From NCBI GenBank assembly GCA_009775535.1, contig VSPW01000092.1:1-7882 (forward strand): a stretch of 7,882 nucleotides of DNA, read 5' to 3'. The position numbers were made by a program, and so were the translations under genes. Origin of the DNA: Muribaculaceae bacterium. GTDB taxonomy: Bacteria; Bacteroidota; Bacteroidia; Bacteroidales; Muribaculaceae. This document shows, piece by piece, positions 1 to 7,599 of this stretch (positions are counted from its first letter, which is position 1; each line of letters begins with the position of its first letter). The notes under the pieces were generated by a model that saw nothing but the letters and a program-made list of their open reading frames with translations, was not told the origin of the DNA and searched no databases.

Positions 1-39
1 CTATATATCTGGATTTATATATGTAGATAAACAGTAAAA

Positions 40-51
40 TAGTATATACTA
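40..51. repeat. 12-bp perfect palindrome TAGTATATACTA
   Basis: The sequence TAGTATATACTA reads identically on both strands, and the symmetry stops at the flanking bases (A at 39, G at 52). It lies about 120 bases before the nadA start. A dimeric regulator could bind such a site, but in DNA this AT-rich, palindromes of this size arise by chance fairly often. The feature is certain as a sequence pattern and only speculative as an operator. Confidence 0.4.
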
Positions 52-103
52 GACTATAATAACCCATATAAGCAAATAATATGGCAAAAAGTTATCACCG
101 CTA

Positions 104-136
104 TTGACATCCATTATTATTACTGTTTTAATTTAG
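104..136 (+). promoter_or_regulatory. weak candidate promoter for nadA
   Basis: Bacteroidetes housekeeping promoters follow a TTTG (or TTG) box near -33 and TAnnTTTG near -7. Here a TTG at 104-106 (within TTGACA) is followed 22 bases later by TAATTTAG at 129-136, which matches five of the six fixed positions of the -7 box. The spacing is slightly longer than usual and the match is imperfect. Transcription would begin around 140-145 and leave a leader of about 30 bases before the ATG at 174. This is a guess from consensus only. Confidence 0.22.
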
Positions 137-173
137 ATTTTAAACTTTTTTCAAATTGAAAAAATATAAATAT

Positions 174-1124
174 ATGAATGTCGACAACACCTCAGCTATC
201 GATTTCAAAAAAGAAATATTGAGATTGAAGGAAGAGAAGAATGCAATTATCCTTGCTCATTATTATCAGAAAGGAGAAATACAGGATATAGCTGATCATA
301 TAGGGGATTCTTTGGCACTTGCCCAGATCGCGTCTACATTGGATGCTGATATTATAGTATTGTGTGGAGTCCACTTCATGGGAGAGACTGCAAAAATTTT
401 ATGTCCAGATAAAAAGGTGCTTGTTCCGGATATGGCTGCCGGTTGTTCGCTTGCTGACAGTTGTCCTGCCGACAGTTTCAAAGAATTTGTTTCGCAGTAT
501 CCTGACCATACAGTAATAAGCTATGTGAATACTTCGGCTGCAGTAAAGGCTTTGACGGATATAGTTGTGACATCGTCAAACGCAATGAAGATAGTAGAAA
601 GCCTTCCTGCGGAAGAAAAAATAATTTTTGGTCCCGACCGTAATCTTGGAAGGTATATAAGTAGTGTGACCGGACGGGATATGGTAATATGGGATGGTGC
701 CTGCCATGTGCATGAACAGTTTTCTCTGGAAAAGATTGTGGAGCTGAAAAAGAAGCATCCTATGGCACATGTTTTGGTGCATCCTGAATGTAAGAAATCT
801 GTACAATTGCTTGCCGATTGTACAGGCTCTACTGCGGCATTGCTCGATTATGCTGTCAATAGTGATATCAAAGAATTTATAGTGGCAACTGAAAGCGGCA
901 TATTGCATCAGATGCGCAAGAGCTGTCCCGACAAGTTGTTCATACCAGCTCCTCCAGAGGATTCGGTGTGTGCCTGCAATGATTGTTCATTCATGAAACT
1001 TAATACTATGGAGAAGCTTTACAAATGTCTTCTTGATGAATCACCGGAGGTGACGGTGGATGCTGATGTAGCGGAAAAGGCAAAGCTCCCAATTTTAAGG
1101 ATGCTTGAAATGAGCAAGAAATGA
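174..1124 (+). CDS. nadA: Quinolinate synthase NadA
   Basis: Quinolinate synthase condenses iminoaspartate (made by NadB) with dihydroxyacetone phosphate to give quinolinate, the first pyridine intermediate of de novo NAD synthesis; it is a cytoplasmic [4Fe-4S] enzyme. Family hallmarks are present: the N-terminal AHYYQ (28-32), QDIADHIGDSL, GVHFMGETAKIL, GCSLADSCP, and a C-terminal CACNDCSFMKLNT. By comparison with known family spacing, the three cluster ligands should be C91 (GCSLAD), C177 (GACHVHE) and C271 (CNDCSFM). The protein has 316 residues, normal for the short NadA type. The frame is open back to a TTG at 156, but the ATG at 174 begins MNVDN, closer to the usual NadA N-terminus, so I prefer it. 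No Shine-Dalgarno sequence is visible and the leader is A-rich. nadB and nadC are not next to it in this window. leuS starts 34 bases downstream on the same strand. Confidence 0.96.
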   Translation: MNVDNTSAIDFKKEILRLKEEKNAIILAHYYQKGEIQDIADHIGDSLALAQIASTLDADIIVLCGVHFMGETAKILCPDKKVLVPDMAAGCSLADSCPADSFKEFVSQYPDHTVISYVNTSAAVKALTDIVVTSSNAMKIVESLPAEEKIIFGPDRNLGRYISSVTGRDMVIWDGACHVHEQFSLEKIVELKKKHPMAHVLVHPECKKSVQLLADCTGSTAALLDYAVNSDIKEFIVATESGILHQMRKSCPDKLFIPAPPEDSVCACNDCSFMKLNTMEKLYKCLLDESPEVTVDADVAEKAKLPILRMLEMSKK

Positions 1125-1152
1125 TATAGTATATTTTAATAGAATTATAGTA

Positions 1153-1162
1153 CCATATATGG
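1153..1162. repeat. 10-bp palindrome across the leuS start codon
   Basis: CCATATATGG is a perfect palindrome that includes the leuS initiation codon at 1159-1161. It could form only a tiny hairpin in RNA, so any effect on translation would be small. It is listed because it is exact and oddly placed; chance is the most likely explanation. Confidence 0.3.
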
Positions 1163-3930
1163 AATACAATCATAAAGAAATAGAGAGCCGTTGGCAGCGA
1201 TATTGGAAAGAAAACAAGATATATAAGACAGAAATAGATAAGGATCGTCCAAAATACTATGTGCTTGACATGTTCCCCTACCCTTCTGGGGCTGGATTGC
1301 ATGTAGGGCATCCGTTAGGCTATATAGCAAGTGATATTTATTCAAGGTATAAGCGCCTTAACGGGTTCAACGTCTTGCACCCTATGGGTTTCGATGCATA
1401 TGGGCTTCCTGCTGAACAGTATGCGATACAGACTGGACAGCATCCGGAGGTGACTACCCGTGAAAATATCGCTCGATATTGTTCCCAATTGGATAAGATA
1501 GGATTCTGTTATGATTGGGATAGGTCTATCCGTACATGTGACCCTCAATATTATAAATGGACGCAATGGGCTTTCATAAAGATGTTCAATCATTATTATG
1601 ATATTGATGGACAGCGGGCCCGTCCTATATCTGAACTTATAGACCATTTTGCAGAAAAAGGTACAGAAGGCCTGAATGTTGCATCTGGCAAGGATATGGA
1701 GTTTACTGCTGTTGAATGGAATGCTATGGATTCCAAGCAGCGTAGCGATACATTGATGAACTACCGTATTGCCTATCTTGGCAATACAATGGTGAATTGG
1801 TGTCCGAAATTGGGTACTGTACTTGCCAATGATGAAGTTTCTGAAGGAGTGTCTATTCGCGGTGGTTATCCCGTTGAACAAAAATTGATGTATCAGTGGT
1901 GTCTGAGGGTATCGGCATACGCGCAGCGTTTGCTTGATGGACTTGACAGTATAAATTGGAGTGAATCTCTCAAGGAGACCCAGCGTAATTGGATAGGACG
2001 CAGTGAAGGTGCGGAAATGCGGTTTCCGTTGGCAGATAAGGATATTGAACTGGAAATATTCACTACACGGGCAGATACTATTTTCGGTGTAACTTTTATG
2101 GTTCTTGCGCCTGAAAGTTCATATGTGGATATTGTGACTACAGATGAATGCCGCGAAGATGTGAAGGGCTATATTGAATCAATAAAGCACAAGACTGAGC
2201 GTGAACGCATGATCGACAAGAAGGTTACAGGTGTGTTCTCAGGCAGTTATGCTGTAAATCCTGTTACTGGGAAACAGATACCCATATGGATAAGTGACTA
2301 TGTGCTTGCCGGCTACGGTACGGGTGCAATTATGGCAGTGCCTGCACATGATAGTCGTGACTATGCCTTTGCTCGTCATTTTGGTTTGCCTGTCATACCT
2401 CTAATAGAAGGTGCTGATGTAAGTGAAGGTAGTTTTGATGCAAAATCAGGCAGGATGATAAATTCTTCCAATTCGGAGCTTGACCTTAATGGAATGGAAG
2501 TCAAGGATGCTGTCGCTGCAACAAAGCGCTATATTGAAGAAAAGGGTATTGGAAGGGTAAAGGTAAATTATCGTCTTCGTGATGCAATTTTCAGCCGTCA
2601 GAGATATTGGGGAGAACCGTTCCCTGTATATTATAAGGACGGCATACCTGAAATGCTTGACGAATCTAAATTGCCGTTGTTATTGCCTGAAGTTGACAAG
2701 TTCTTGCCAACAGAGACAGGAGAACCACCGTTAGGCCGTGCGAAGGATTGGTGTACAGAGGACGGATACCAGTTTGAATTGTGCACTATGCCTGGATTTG
2801 CAGGTTCATCTGCCTATTATCTGCGCTATATGGACCCAGATAACGATAATGCCCTTGTATCTGCGGAAGCTGACAGTTATTGGCGGAATGTGGACTTGTA
2901 TATAGGCGGTATAGAACATGCTACAGGACACCTTATATATAGCCGTTTCTGGAACAAGTTTTTATATGATATAGGTGTTGTCGTTGAAGACGAGCCGTTC
3001 AAGAAACTTGTCAACCAGGGAATGATACAGGGCCGCAGTAATTTCGTTTACCGTATAAAGGATACCAATACATTTGTAAGCTATGGACTTAAGGGCGGAT
3101 ACGATGTGACACCAATCCACGTTGACGTGAATATAGTGGATAATGACCGTCTGGATCTTGACCGATTCCGTGCATGGCGTCCTGAATTCAATGATGCTGA
3201 ATTTATATTGGAAGACGGAAAGTACATATGCGGTTGGGCTATAGAAAAGATGTCGAAATCTATGTTCAATGTTGTCAATCCTGATGATATAGTTGAACGT
3301 TATGGGGCAGATACATTGCGCCTTTATGAAATGTTCCTTGGCCCGCTTGAGCAGAGCAAGCCATGGGATACCAATGGCATCGATGGGGTAAACAGATTCC
3401 TTAAAAAACTTTGGGGGTTATTCTATAAGGGTGATAGTATTGTGGTGGACAGCAATGAGCCGTCTCGCGACAACCTGAAGTCTTTGCATAAGCTCATAAA
3501 GAAAGTAAGTGCGGATATTGAGGCATTCTCTTTCAATACATCCATTAGTGCTTTCATGATATGTGTGAATGAACTTAATTCCCAGAAATGCCGTTCAAGC
3601 GAAGTACTTTCAAATTTGCTGGTGGTGCTTGCTCCATTTGCACCGCATATCACAGAAGAATTATGGCATGCGATAGGATATGACTATACTATATGCGATG
3701 CTCAATGGCCTTCCTTCAATGAGGAATATCTTAAGGAGGATACTGTCACTTATGCGGTGTCATTCAACGGAAAGGCACGTTTCAACATATCTGTAGCAGC
3801 CGATACACCGCGTGAGGAAGTGGAACGTATTGCACTTGAAAATGAGAATGCCGCAAAGTGGATTGAAGGCAAGACTATACGCAAGATAATAGTTGTACCT
3901 AATAAGATCGTCAATGTGGTGGTGGGTTAG
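1159..3930 (+). CDS. leuS: Leucyl-tRNA synthetase LeuS
   Basis: LeuS is the cytoplasmic class I synthetase that attaches leucine to tRNA-Leu. In order: the HIGH-type motif HVGHP (48-52) inside FPYPSGAGLHVGHP; a CP1 editing domain with the threonine-rich TTRADTIFG (302-310) and the editing aspartate in AHDSRD (D398); SRQRYWGEPFP (from 479); YIGGIEHATGHL (581-592); KMSKS (697-701); and a helical anticodon-binding region (about 740-850) with LAPFAPHITEELW. At 923 residues it is longer than the roughly 860-residue E. coli enzyme, largely through an insert at about 146-203 before NTMVNWCP, plus extra sequence just before KMSKS. Both insertions are familiar in Bacteroidetes LeuS. The zinc-binding cysteines of the E. 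coli ZN-1 region are missing: after C215 the segment reads EGVSIRGGYPVEQK with no CxxC. The ATG at 1159 begins MEYNHKEIE, a normal family start; no Shine-Dalgarno sequence is visible. Most isoleucine codons early in the gene are ATA. Confidence 0.98.
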   Translation: MEYNHKEIESRWQRYWKENKIYKTEIDKDRPKYYVLDMFPYPSGAGLHVGHPLGYIASDIYSRYKRLNGFNVLHPMGFDAYGLPAEQYAIQTGQHPEVTTRENIARYCSQLDKIGFCYDWDRSIRTCDPQYYKWTQWAFIKMFNHYYDIDGQRARPISELIDHFAEKGTEGLNVASGKDMEFTAVEWNAMDSKQRSDTLMNYRIAYLGNTMVNWCPKLGTVLANDEVSEGVSIRGGYPVEQKLMYQWCLRVSAYAQRLLDGLDSINWSESLKETQRNWIGRSEGAEMRFPLADKDIELEIFTTRADTIFGVTFMVLAPESSYVDIVTTDECREDVKGYIESIKHKTERERMIDKKVTGVFSGSYAVNPVTGKQIPIWISDYVLAGYGTGAIMAVPAHDSRDYAFARHFGLPVIPLIEGADVSEGSFDAKSGRMINSSNSELDLNGMEVKDAVAATKRYIEEKGIGRVKVNYRLRDAIFSRQRYWGEPFPVYYKDGIPEMLDESKLPLLLPEVDKFLPTETGEPPLGRAKDWCTEDGYQFELCTMPGFAGSSAYYLRYMDPDNDNALVSAEADSYWRNVDLYIGGIEHATGHLIYSRFWNKFLYDIGVVVEDEPFKKLVNQGMIQGRSNFVYRIKDTNTFVSYGLKGGYDVTPIHVDVNIVDNDRLDLDRFRAWRPEFNDAEFILEDGKYICGWAIEKMSKSMFNVVNPDDIVERYGADTLRLYEMFLGPLEQSKPWDTNGIDGVNRFLKKLWGLFYKGDSIVVDSNEPSRDNLKSLHKLIKKVSADIEAFSFNTSISAFMICVNELNSQKCRSSEVLSNLLVVLAPFAPHITEELWHAIGYDYTICDAQWPSFNEEYLKEDTVTYAVSFNGKARFNISVAADTPREEVERIALENENAAKWIEGKTIRKIIVVPNKIVNVVVG

Positions 3931-3999
3931 AGCCTGCCATCACATGTTACAATAAATTGATTTTTACGTCGTTATATATACATATATAAATTCTCGGCT

Positions 4000-4602
4000 A
4001 TGGTGTTGCATACAGGATTGGAAAGTTTGGTAATGGCCACTAATAATGCTCATAAACTGGCTGAAATACGCAGGATTATAGGGCAAAAAATAAAAATATT
4101 GAGTCTTGATGATATTGGCTGCCACGATGAGATACCTGAGACCGGTGACACTCTGGAAGAGAACGCTTTGATTAAAGCCCGCTGGGTAAAGGAAAAATAC
4201 GGATACGACTGCTTTGCCGATGATACCGGACTGGAAGTGGATGCACTTGGAGGTGCTCCAGGTGTATATTCAGCCCGTTATGCAGGAGAGCATTGTACAC
4301 CTGCCGATAATGTTGCCTTGATACTGGAGCGTATGTATGGGATAGCTGTAAGGTCTGCAAGATTCCGTACCGTAATTGCCCTTATTATAGGCAATGAGGA
4401 AATTTTGGTAGATGGGGTCGTGAATGGTTGTATAACTGCAGAGCCTTCCGGTATGGACGGTTTTGGATATGACCCGGTATTTAAGCCGGAAGGAAGCGAT
4501 ATTACATTCGCCCAGATGGATGCTGATGCAAAAAATGCCATATCGCACCGCGGACGTGCCACAGCTAGGCTATTAAGCGTTTTAAATGAACGTTTTATAT
4601 GA
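4000..4602 (+). CDS. rdgB: dITP/XTP pyrophosphatase, RdgB/HAM1 family
   Basis: This cytoplasmic enzyme hydrolyses non-canonical purine nucleotides (ITP, dITP, XTP) to monophosphate and pyrophosphate, keeping deaminated purines out of DNA and RNA. The signature motifs are all present: ATNNAHKLAEI (13-23, substrate-binding loop), ENALIKA (54-60), FADDTGLEVDALGGAPGVYSARYAG (from 72, with the catalytic-region D74/D75), DGFGYDPVF (153-161) and KNAISHRGRA (178-187, the SHR motif). At 200 residues it is of standard length. The ATG at 4000 gives a short extra tail (MVLHTG) compared with typical homologues; a TTG at 4018 would give a start closer to the family norm, so the true start is uncertain by about six codons. 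The gene ends in tandem TGA TGA (4600-4605). It follows leuS by 69 bases and precedes the propeller gene by 18, suggesting co-transcription with the latter. Confidence 0.95.
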   Translation: MVLHTGLESLVMATNNAHKLAEIRRIIGQKIKILSLDDIGCHDEIPETGDTLEENALIKARWVKEKYGYDCFADDTGLEVDALGGAPGVYSARYAGEHCTPADNVALILERMYGIAVRSARFRTVIALIIGNEEILVDGVVNGCITAEPSGMDGFGYDPVFKPEGSDITFAQMDADAKNAISHRGRATARLLSVLNERFI

Positions 4603-4620
4603 TGACAATAACTGTTAATA

Positions 4621-7065
4621 ATGTTTAGAACTATTTTTCTCTCCTTTTTTTTATTTATTACCTCCATTTGTGCCTGTGCCAACATGCAGTCACAAAATAG
4701 TTGGTATGTATATGATGTGTTTTCTTCAGCTGTTGATGGCATTATAGAGACGCCTTCGCTGGTCTACTACACGTCTGCCGGAAATCTTTTCTCATACGAT
4801 AAGGATTCTGATGAGACGTATGCATATACTCCCTATAACAAATTGAACGGTAATCAGGTAAAAGCCATATACTATAATTACGATAAGGATTACCTGCTTG
4901 TAGTATACGATGACTCTAATATAGATTTTATTTATGATGACGGGCATGTTGTCAATATGCCTGATATAAAGGATGCAATAAATTTGCAATCACGTATTAT
5001 TAATGACGTGAAGTTCCATGACGGTAAAGTGTATATTGCCACTACATTTGGTATTGTTGTATATGATGACGTCAAACATGAGGTAATAGAATCAGGAGTA
5101 TACAATAAAAATACATATTGTCTGGAAATAATAGGGGATAAGTTGATGATATGTTGTGATTATGATATAAGTGTATCTCCTTTGGATGCCCGTCACAATT
5201 CACTGAATGCATATACATTCATAATGCGTCTCAACTCTACGGACTTTAAGTCTTTTGGTGAAGGTGTTTTCCTTACAAGGTTTGGTTCAGAGATAGGTCC
5301 TGCCATATTAAGGATAGTTGTAGATATGGATTCGCATACTGTAACTGACAACCGTAGGATCAACTTATCCGGCACACCGTCTGAATTCCGGGAATATAAG
5401 GATGGGGTATATATTGTAAATCCTTTTGAGATTGTGCTTTTTGATGTGGACGGAAATATGGGAGAGCGCATACCTATCCCTGAACCGCTTCAGGGAAAGG
5501 AGCTTTCTTTTTGGGAATCTCCCTATAAAATATGGATAGGCGACGGTGATGGCATAGCGCGTTATGACATTACTGACGGTAATATTACAGTACTTTCCGA
5601 TAAATTCAAACCGGATGGGCTTACATGTAAGGCTATAGCACACCTTATACCATCTCCGGACGGGCAAAGGATATATATTTCTAATCAAGGACCTTCCCAG
5701 TATTACAAACATGGGACAGGAGATGCATATGATGACGCATACCAGCGTGTGAATATCATAGAAAATGGTGAAGTGCGCGATGTGACACTTACCGAGGCTT
5801 CTGCCCACAATAATTTTGTGGTAGAGGCAAGGAAACAAAAAAATTCCACAGCATGGTTCGGAGCTCCTGGTGTGGCATGTGAGGATATGACAGACCCTTC
5901 GGTTTACTATTGTGCGAATGCGATGGAAGGGGTATATGTTGTAAAGGACGGAAAGGAAGTCGGAAAATTCAACAGTCTTAATGCTCCGATTGTAAATCTT
6001 TATGGACGTCCGGGTGCGCGTAATTATTATGTTGCGGTAGATCCTGAAGGAAACTTATGGATGGTCAATCAGTCGGAACAGAATTATGAATCTGTCATAA
6101 TCCTTCCAAAAAATAAATTGAAGGGTGATCTGTCAAAGATAAAAAAAGATGATTGGGTAAAGCTTCCATTAGGTTCTTTCAGCTACATGGCTGCCAAGGA
6201 TGTAAAATTGCTGTTCTGCCGCCATTCAAAGATGGTGTTTATTGCCGATGGCCATAAGAACCATCCTTTGGTCGCATATGATACGAAAGGGACATATGCC
6301 GATATATCTGACGACAAGCATTATATATGGGGAGAATTGACGGACCAGGATGGTAAGAAATTTACAAAGGATGTATACTATACTTGTTTGGTTGAAGATA
6401 AGCGTGGACGAGTATGGGTGGGGAGCGACGATGGCATATTTGAAATTTCCAATCCGGTAGATGCTATGAATCCGTCAATGAGGATAAACAGGCTTAAAGT
6501 ACCCAGGAATGACGGTACGAATTATGCCGATTATCTTCTTGGGTCCATAAAAGTGAATGATATAGCTGTAGATCATTCTAACCGCAAGTGGGTTGCTACC
6601 GAAAGCGATGGTGTATACCTTGTAAGTGAGAACGGTGATGAAATCCTTGAACATTTCAGTACTTCAAACAGCTATCTGCCATCTAATGCTGTCCAGGCAG
6701 TGGAATGTGATCCCCTTTCAAATGTAGTGTATTTCGGTACTAACCTGGGTCTTGCATCATATAAAAGTTCATCTTCACCTGCAATGGAAGATTTTTCAGA
6801 TGTATATGCATATCCCAATCCGGTTAAACCCGGTTATTCTGGGCCTGTAACCATAAAAGGCCTTATGGATAAATCGCTTGTAAAGATTGCGGACAATATG
6901 GGTAATGTAGTATTCCAGGGACGTTCGGAAGGGGGAATGATGGTATGGGACGGTAATAATCAGTCAGGACATCAGGTACGTTCTGGCCTATATTATGTGT
7001 TTGTATCTCAAAGTAAGAATGAAAATTCTACAGGAGCTGTTACCAAAATTTTGATTATTAGATAA
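4621..7065 (+). CDS. PorZ-like secreted double beta-propeller protein with T9SS-type C-terminal domain
   Basis: This is a predicted exported protein of 814 residues. Residues 1-20 form a signal peptide (MFRT, a hydrophobic run, then ACA before N21). The body resembles the PorZ family, with two beta-propellers: blade-like repeats can be read at the N-terminus (SAGNLFSYDK, NIDFIYDDGHVV, DGKVYIATTFGIVVYD), in the middle (EGNLWMV, 476-482) and late (VWVGSDDGIF 598-607, KWVATESDGVYLV 656-668, VVYFGTNLGLASY 702-714). A C-terminal domain starts near YPNPV (731-735), continues through VKIADNMGNVVFQG, MMVWDGNNQSG and SGLYYVFVS, and ends in ILIIR, as in type IX secretion (T9SS) sorting domains. In Porphyromonas, PorZ is a surface component of the T9SS attachment complex. 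Length is close to PorZ (just under 800). Whether this organism has a T9SS cannot be seen here, so I give no gene symbol. A generic two-component-regulator-propeller label is the alternative. It is probably co-transcribed with rdgB and the next gene. Confidence 0.85.
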   Translation: MFRTIFLSFFLFITSICACANMQSQNSWYVYDVFSSAVDGIIETPSLVYYTSAGNLFSYDKDSDETYAYTPYNKLNGNQVKAIYYNYDKDYLLVVYDDSNIDFIYDDGHVVNMPDIKDAINLQSRIINDVKFHDGKVYIATTFGIVVYDDVKHEVIESGVYNKNTYCLEIIGDKLMICCDYDISVSPLDARHNSLNAYTFIMRLNSTDFKSFGEGVFLTRFGSEIGPAILRIVVDMDSHTVTDNRRINLSGTPSEFREYKDGVYIVNPFEIVLFDVDGNMGERIPIPEPLQGKELSFWESPYKIWIGDGDGIARYDITDGNITVLSDKFKPDGLTCKAIAHLIPSPDGQRIYISNQGPSQYYKHGTGDAYDDAYQRVNIIENGEVRDVTLTEASAHNNFVVEARKQKNSTAWFGAPGVACEDMTDPSVYYCANAMEGVYVVKDGKEVGKFNSLNAPIVNLYGRPGARNYYVAVDPEGNLWMVNQSEQNYESVIILPKNKLKGDLSKIKKDDWVKLPLGSFSYMAAKDVKLLFCRHSKMVFIADGHKNHPLVAYDTKGTYADISDDKHYIWGELTDQDGKKFTKDVYYTCLVEDKRGRVWVGSDDGIFEISNPVDAMNPSMRINRLKVPRNDGTNYADYLLGSIKVNDIAVDHSNRKWVATESDGVYLVSENGDEILEHFSTSNSYLPSNAVQAVECDPLSNVVYFGTNLGLASYKSSSSPAMEDFSDVYAYPNPVKPGYSGPVTIKGLMDKSLVKIADNMGNVVFQGRSEGGMMVWDGNNQSGHQVRSGLYYVFVSQSKNENSTGAVTKILIIR

Positions 7066-7070
7066 TTAAC

Positions 7071-7598
7071 ATGGAAGTTAATATTAAATATATTAATGAT
7101 GATGATAAATGCCTGGGTATTACAGGTATGGCTATTGCAATAGTTGTATGGGACGCAGAAAGCCTTGTTTCTGGCATATCTCTTGACGCGCCTTCAGACA
7201 GTAGTATTGAATTCATGCAGGAATATTATTTCCAATGCAGTCCTTCCGTATCTGCTAAAGTAGCATGGGATAAAGTATTAGAACGTTTTCGCCTGTCGGT
7301 TGGATTGCTCGTAAGTAATGTATTATGTAGGCGTCTTGTCGGTAGTCATTCACAGTCTACACGTGAGGAGGTTGCGTTATTGCGGGAAATGATAGGAGAG
7401 GAAGGACGGTATCTGTGTTCTTTGGAAGAAGATGAAATTGATGCCGTGTTCAATAAGACGTATACTTATGTAAACCGCATATTCAGCCATTCTGGTGTGC
7501 AGGAGGTGGCACGTCGGTTTGCAGGGAAGTTGACCTCATTGAGATCAATGACTATAGGTGATATTTCGGAAGAACTCGCCGCTTTGCGTATGCTTTGA
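7071..7598 (+). CDS. Conserved-looking hypothetical protein, 175 residues
   Basis: I do not recognise this protein. It has no signal peptide and no clear membrane segment, so it is probably cytoplasmic. The N-terminal part (about 1-60) looks mixed alpha/beta, with a hydrophobic stretch GMAIAIVVWDAESLVSGISL near residues 19-38; the remainder looks largely helical and charged (KVLERFRLSVGLLVSNVLCRRL, STREEVALLREMIGEEGRYL, EEDEIDAVFNKTYTYVNRIF). There is no recognisable catalytic or metal-binding signature. The ATG at 7071 lies only 5 bases after the stop of the porZ-like gene, so the two are very likely on one transcript and possibly translationally coupled. It ends one base from the convergent WbqC-family stop. 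Codon use resembles its neighbours, giving no sign of recent transfer. It is real by its full-length open frame, codon pattern and tight packing; its function is unknown. Confidence 0.85.
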   Translation: MEVNIKYINDDDKCLGITGMAIAIVVWDAESLVSGISLDAPSDSSIEFMQEYYFQCSPSVSAKVAWDKVLERFRLSVGLLVSNVLCRRLVGSHSQSTREEVALLREMIGEEGRYLCSLEEDEIDAVFNKTYTYVNRIFSHSGVQEVARRFAGKLTSLRSMTIGDISEELAALRML

Positions 7599-7599
7599 T

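Larger units (their letters stand above)
1..173. other. AT-rich non-coding leader upstream of nadA
   Basis: This stretch contains no convincing reading frame on either strand and no tRNA- or riboswitch-like fold that I can recognise. It is very AT-rich and includes a perfect 12-bp palindrome at 40-51 (TAGTATATACTA). The gene to the left lies outside the window, so its orientation is unknown. The region probably carries the promoter for nadA, and a weak candidate is listed separately. Riboswitch or attenuator control cannot be excluded by eye, but no GC-rich stems are visible. Confidence 0.6.

Noticed and set aside
786..800. Cysteine in HPEC of NadA as an iron-sulfur ligand
   Set aside because: This position is not a conserved ligand in the family (E. 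coli has serine there), while GACHVHE supplies a cysteine at the expected spacing.
1342..1881. Long open frame of 179 codons on the - strand within leuS
   Set aside because: It lies wholly inside an unmistakable leuS, and its translation has no family resemblance and an unnatural composition. It is an antisense shadow, as are the - strand frames inside rdgB and the propeller gene (4278-4742, 5365-5838).
4666..4680. Lipoprotein signal (I-C-A-C at residues 16-19) in the PorZ-like protein
   Set aside because: The lipobox fit is weak, and ACA before N21 gives a good ordinary signal peptidase site, as expected for PorZ-type proteins. Lipidation is not excluded but is less likely.
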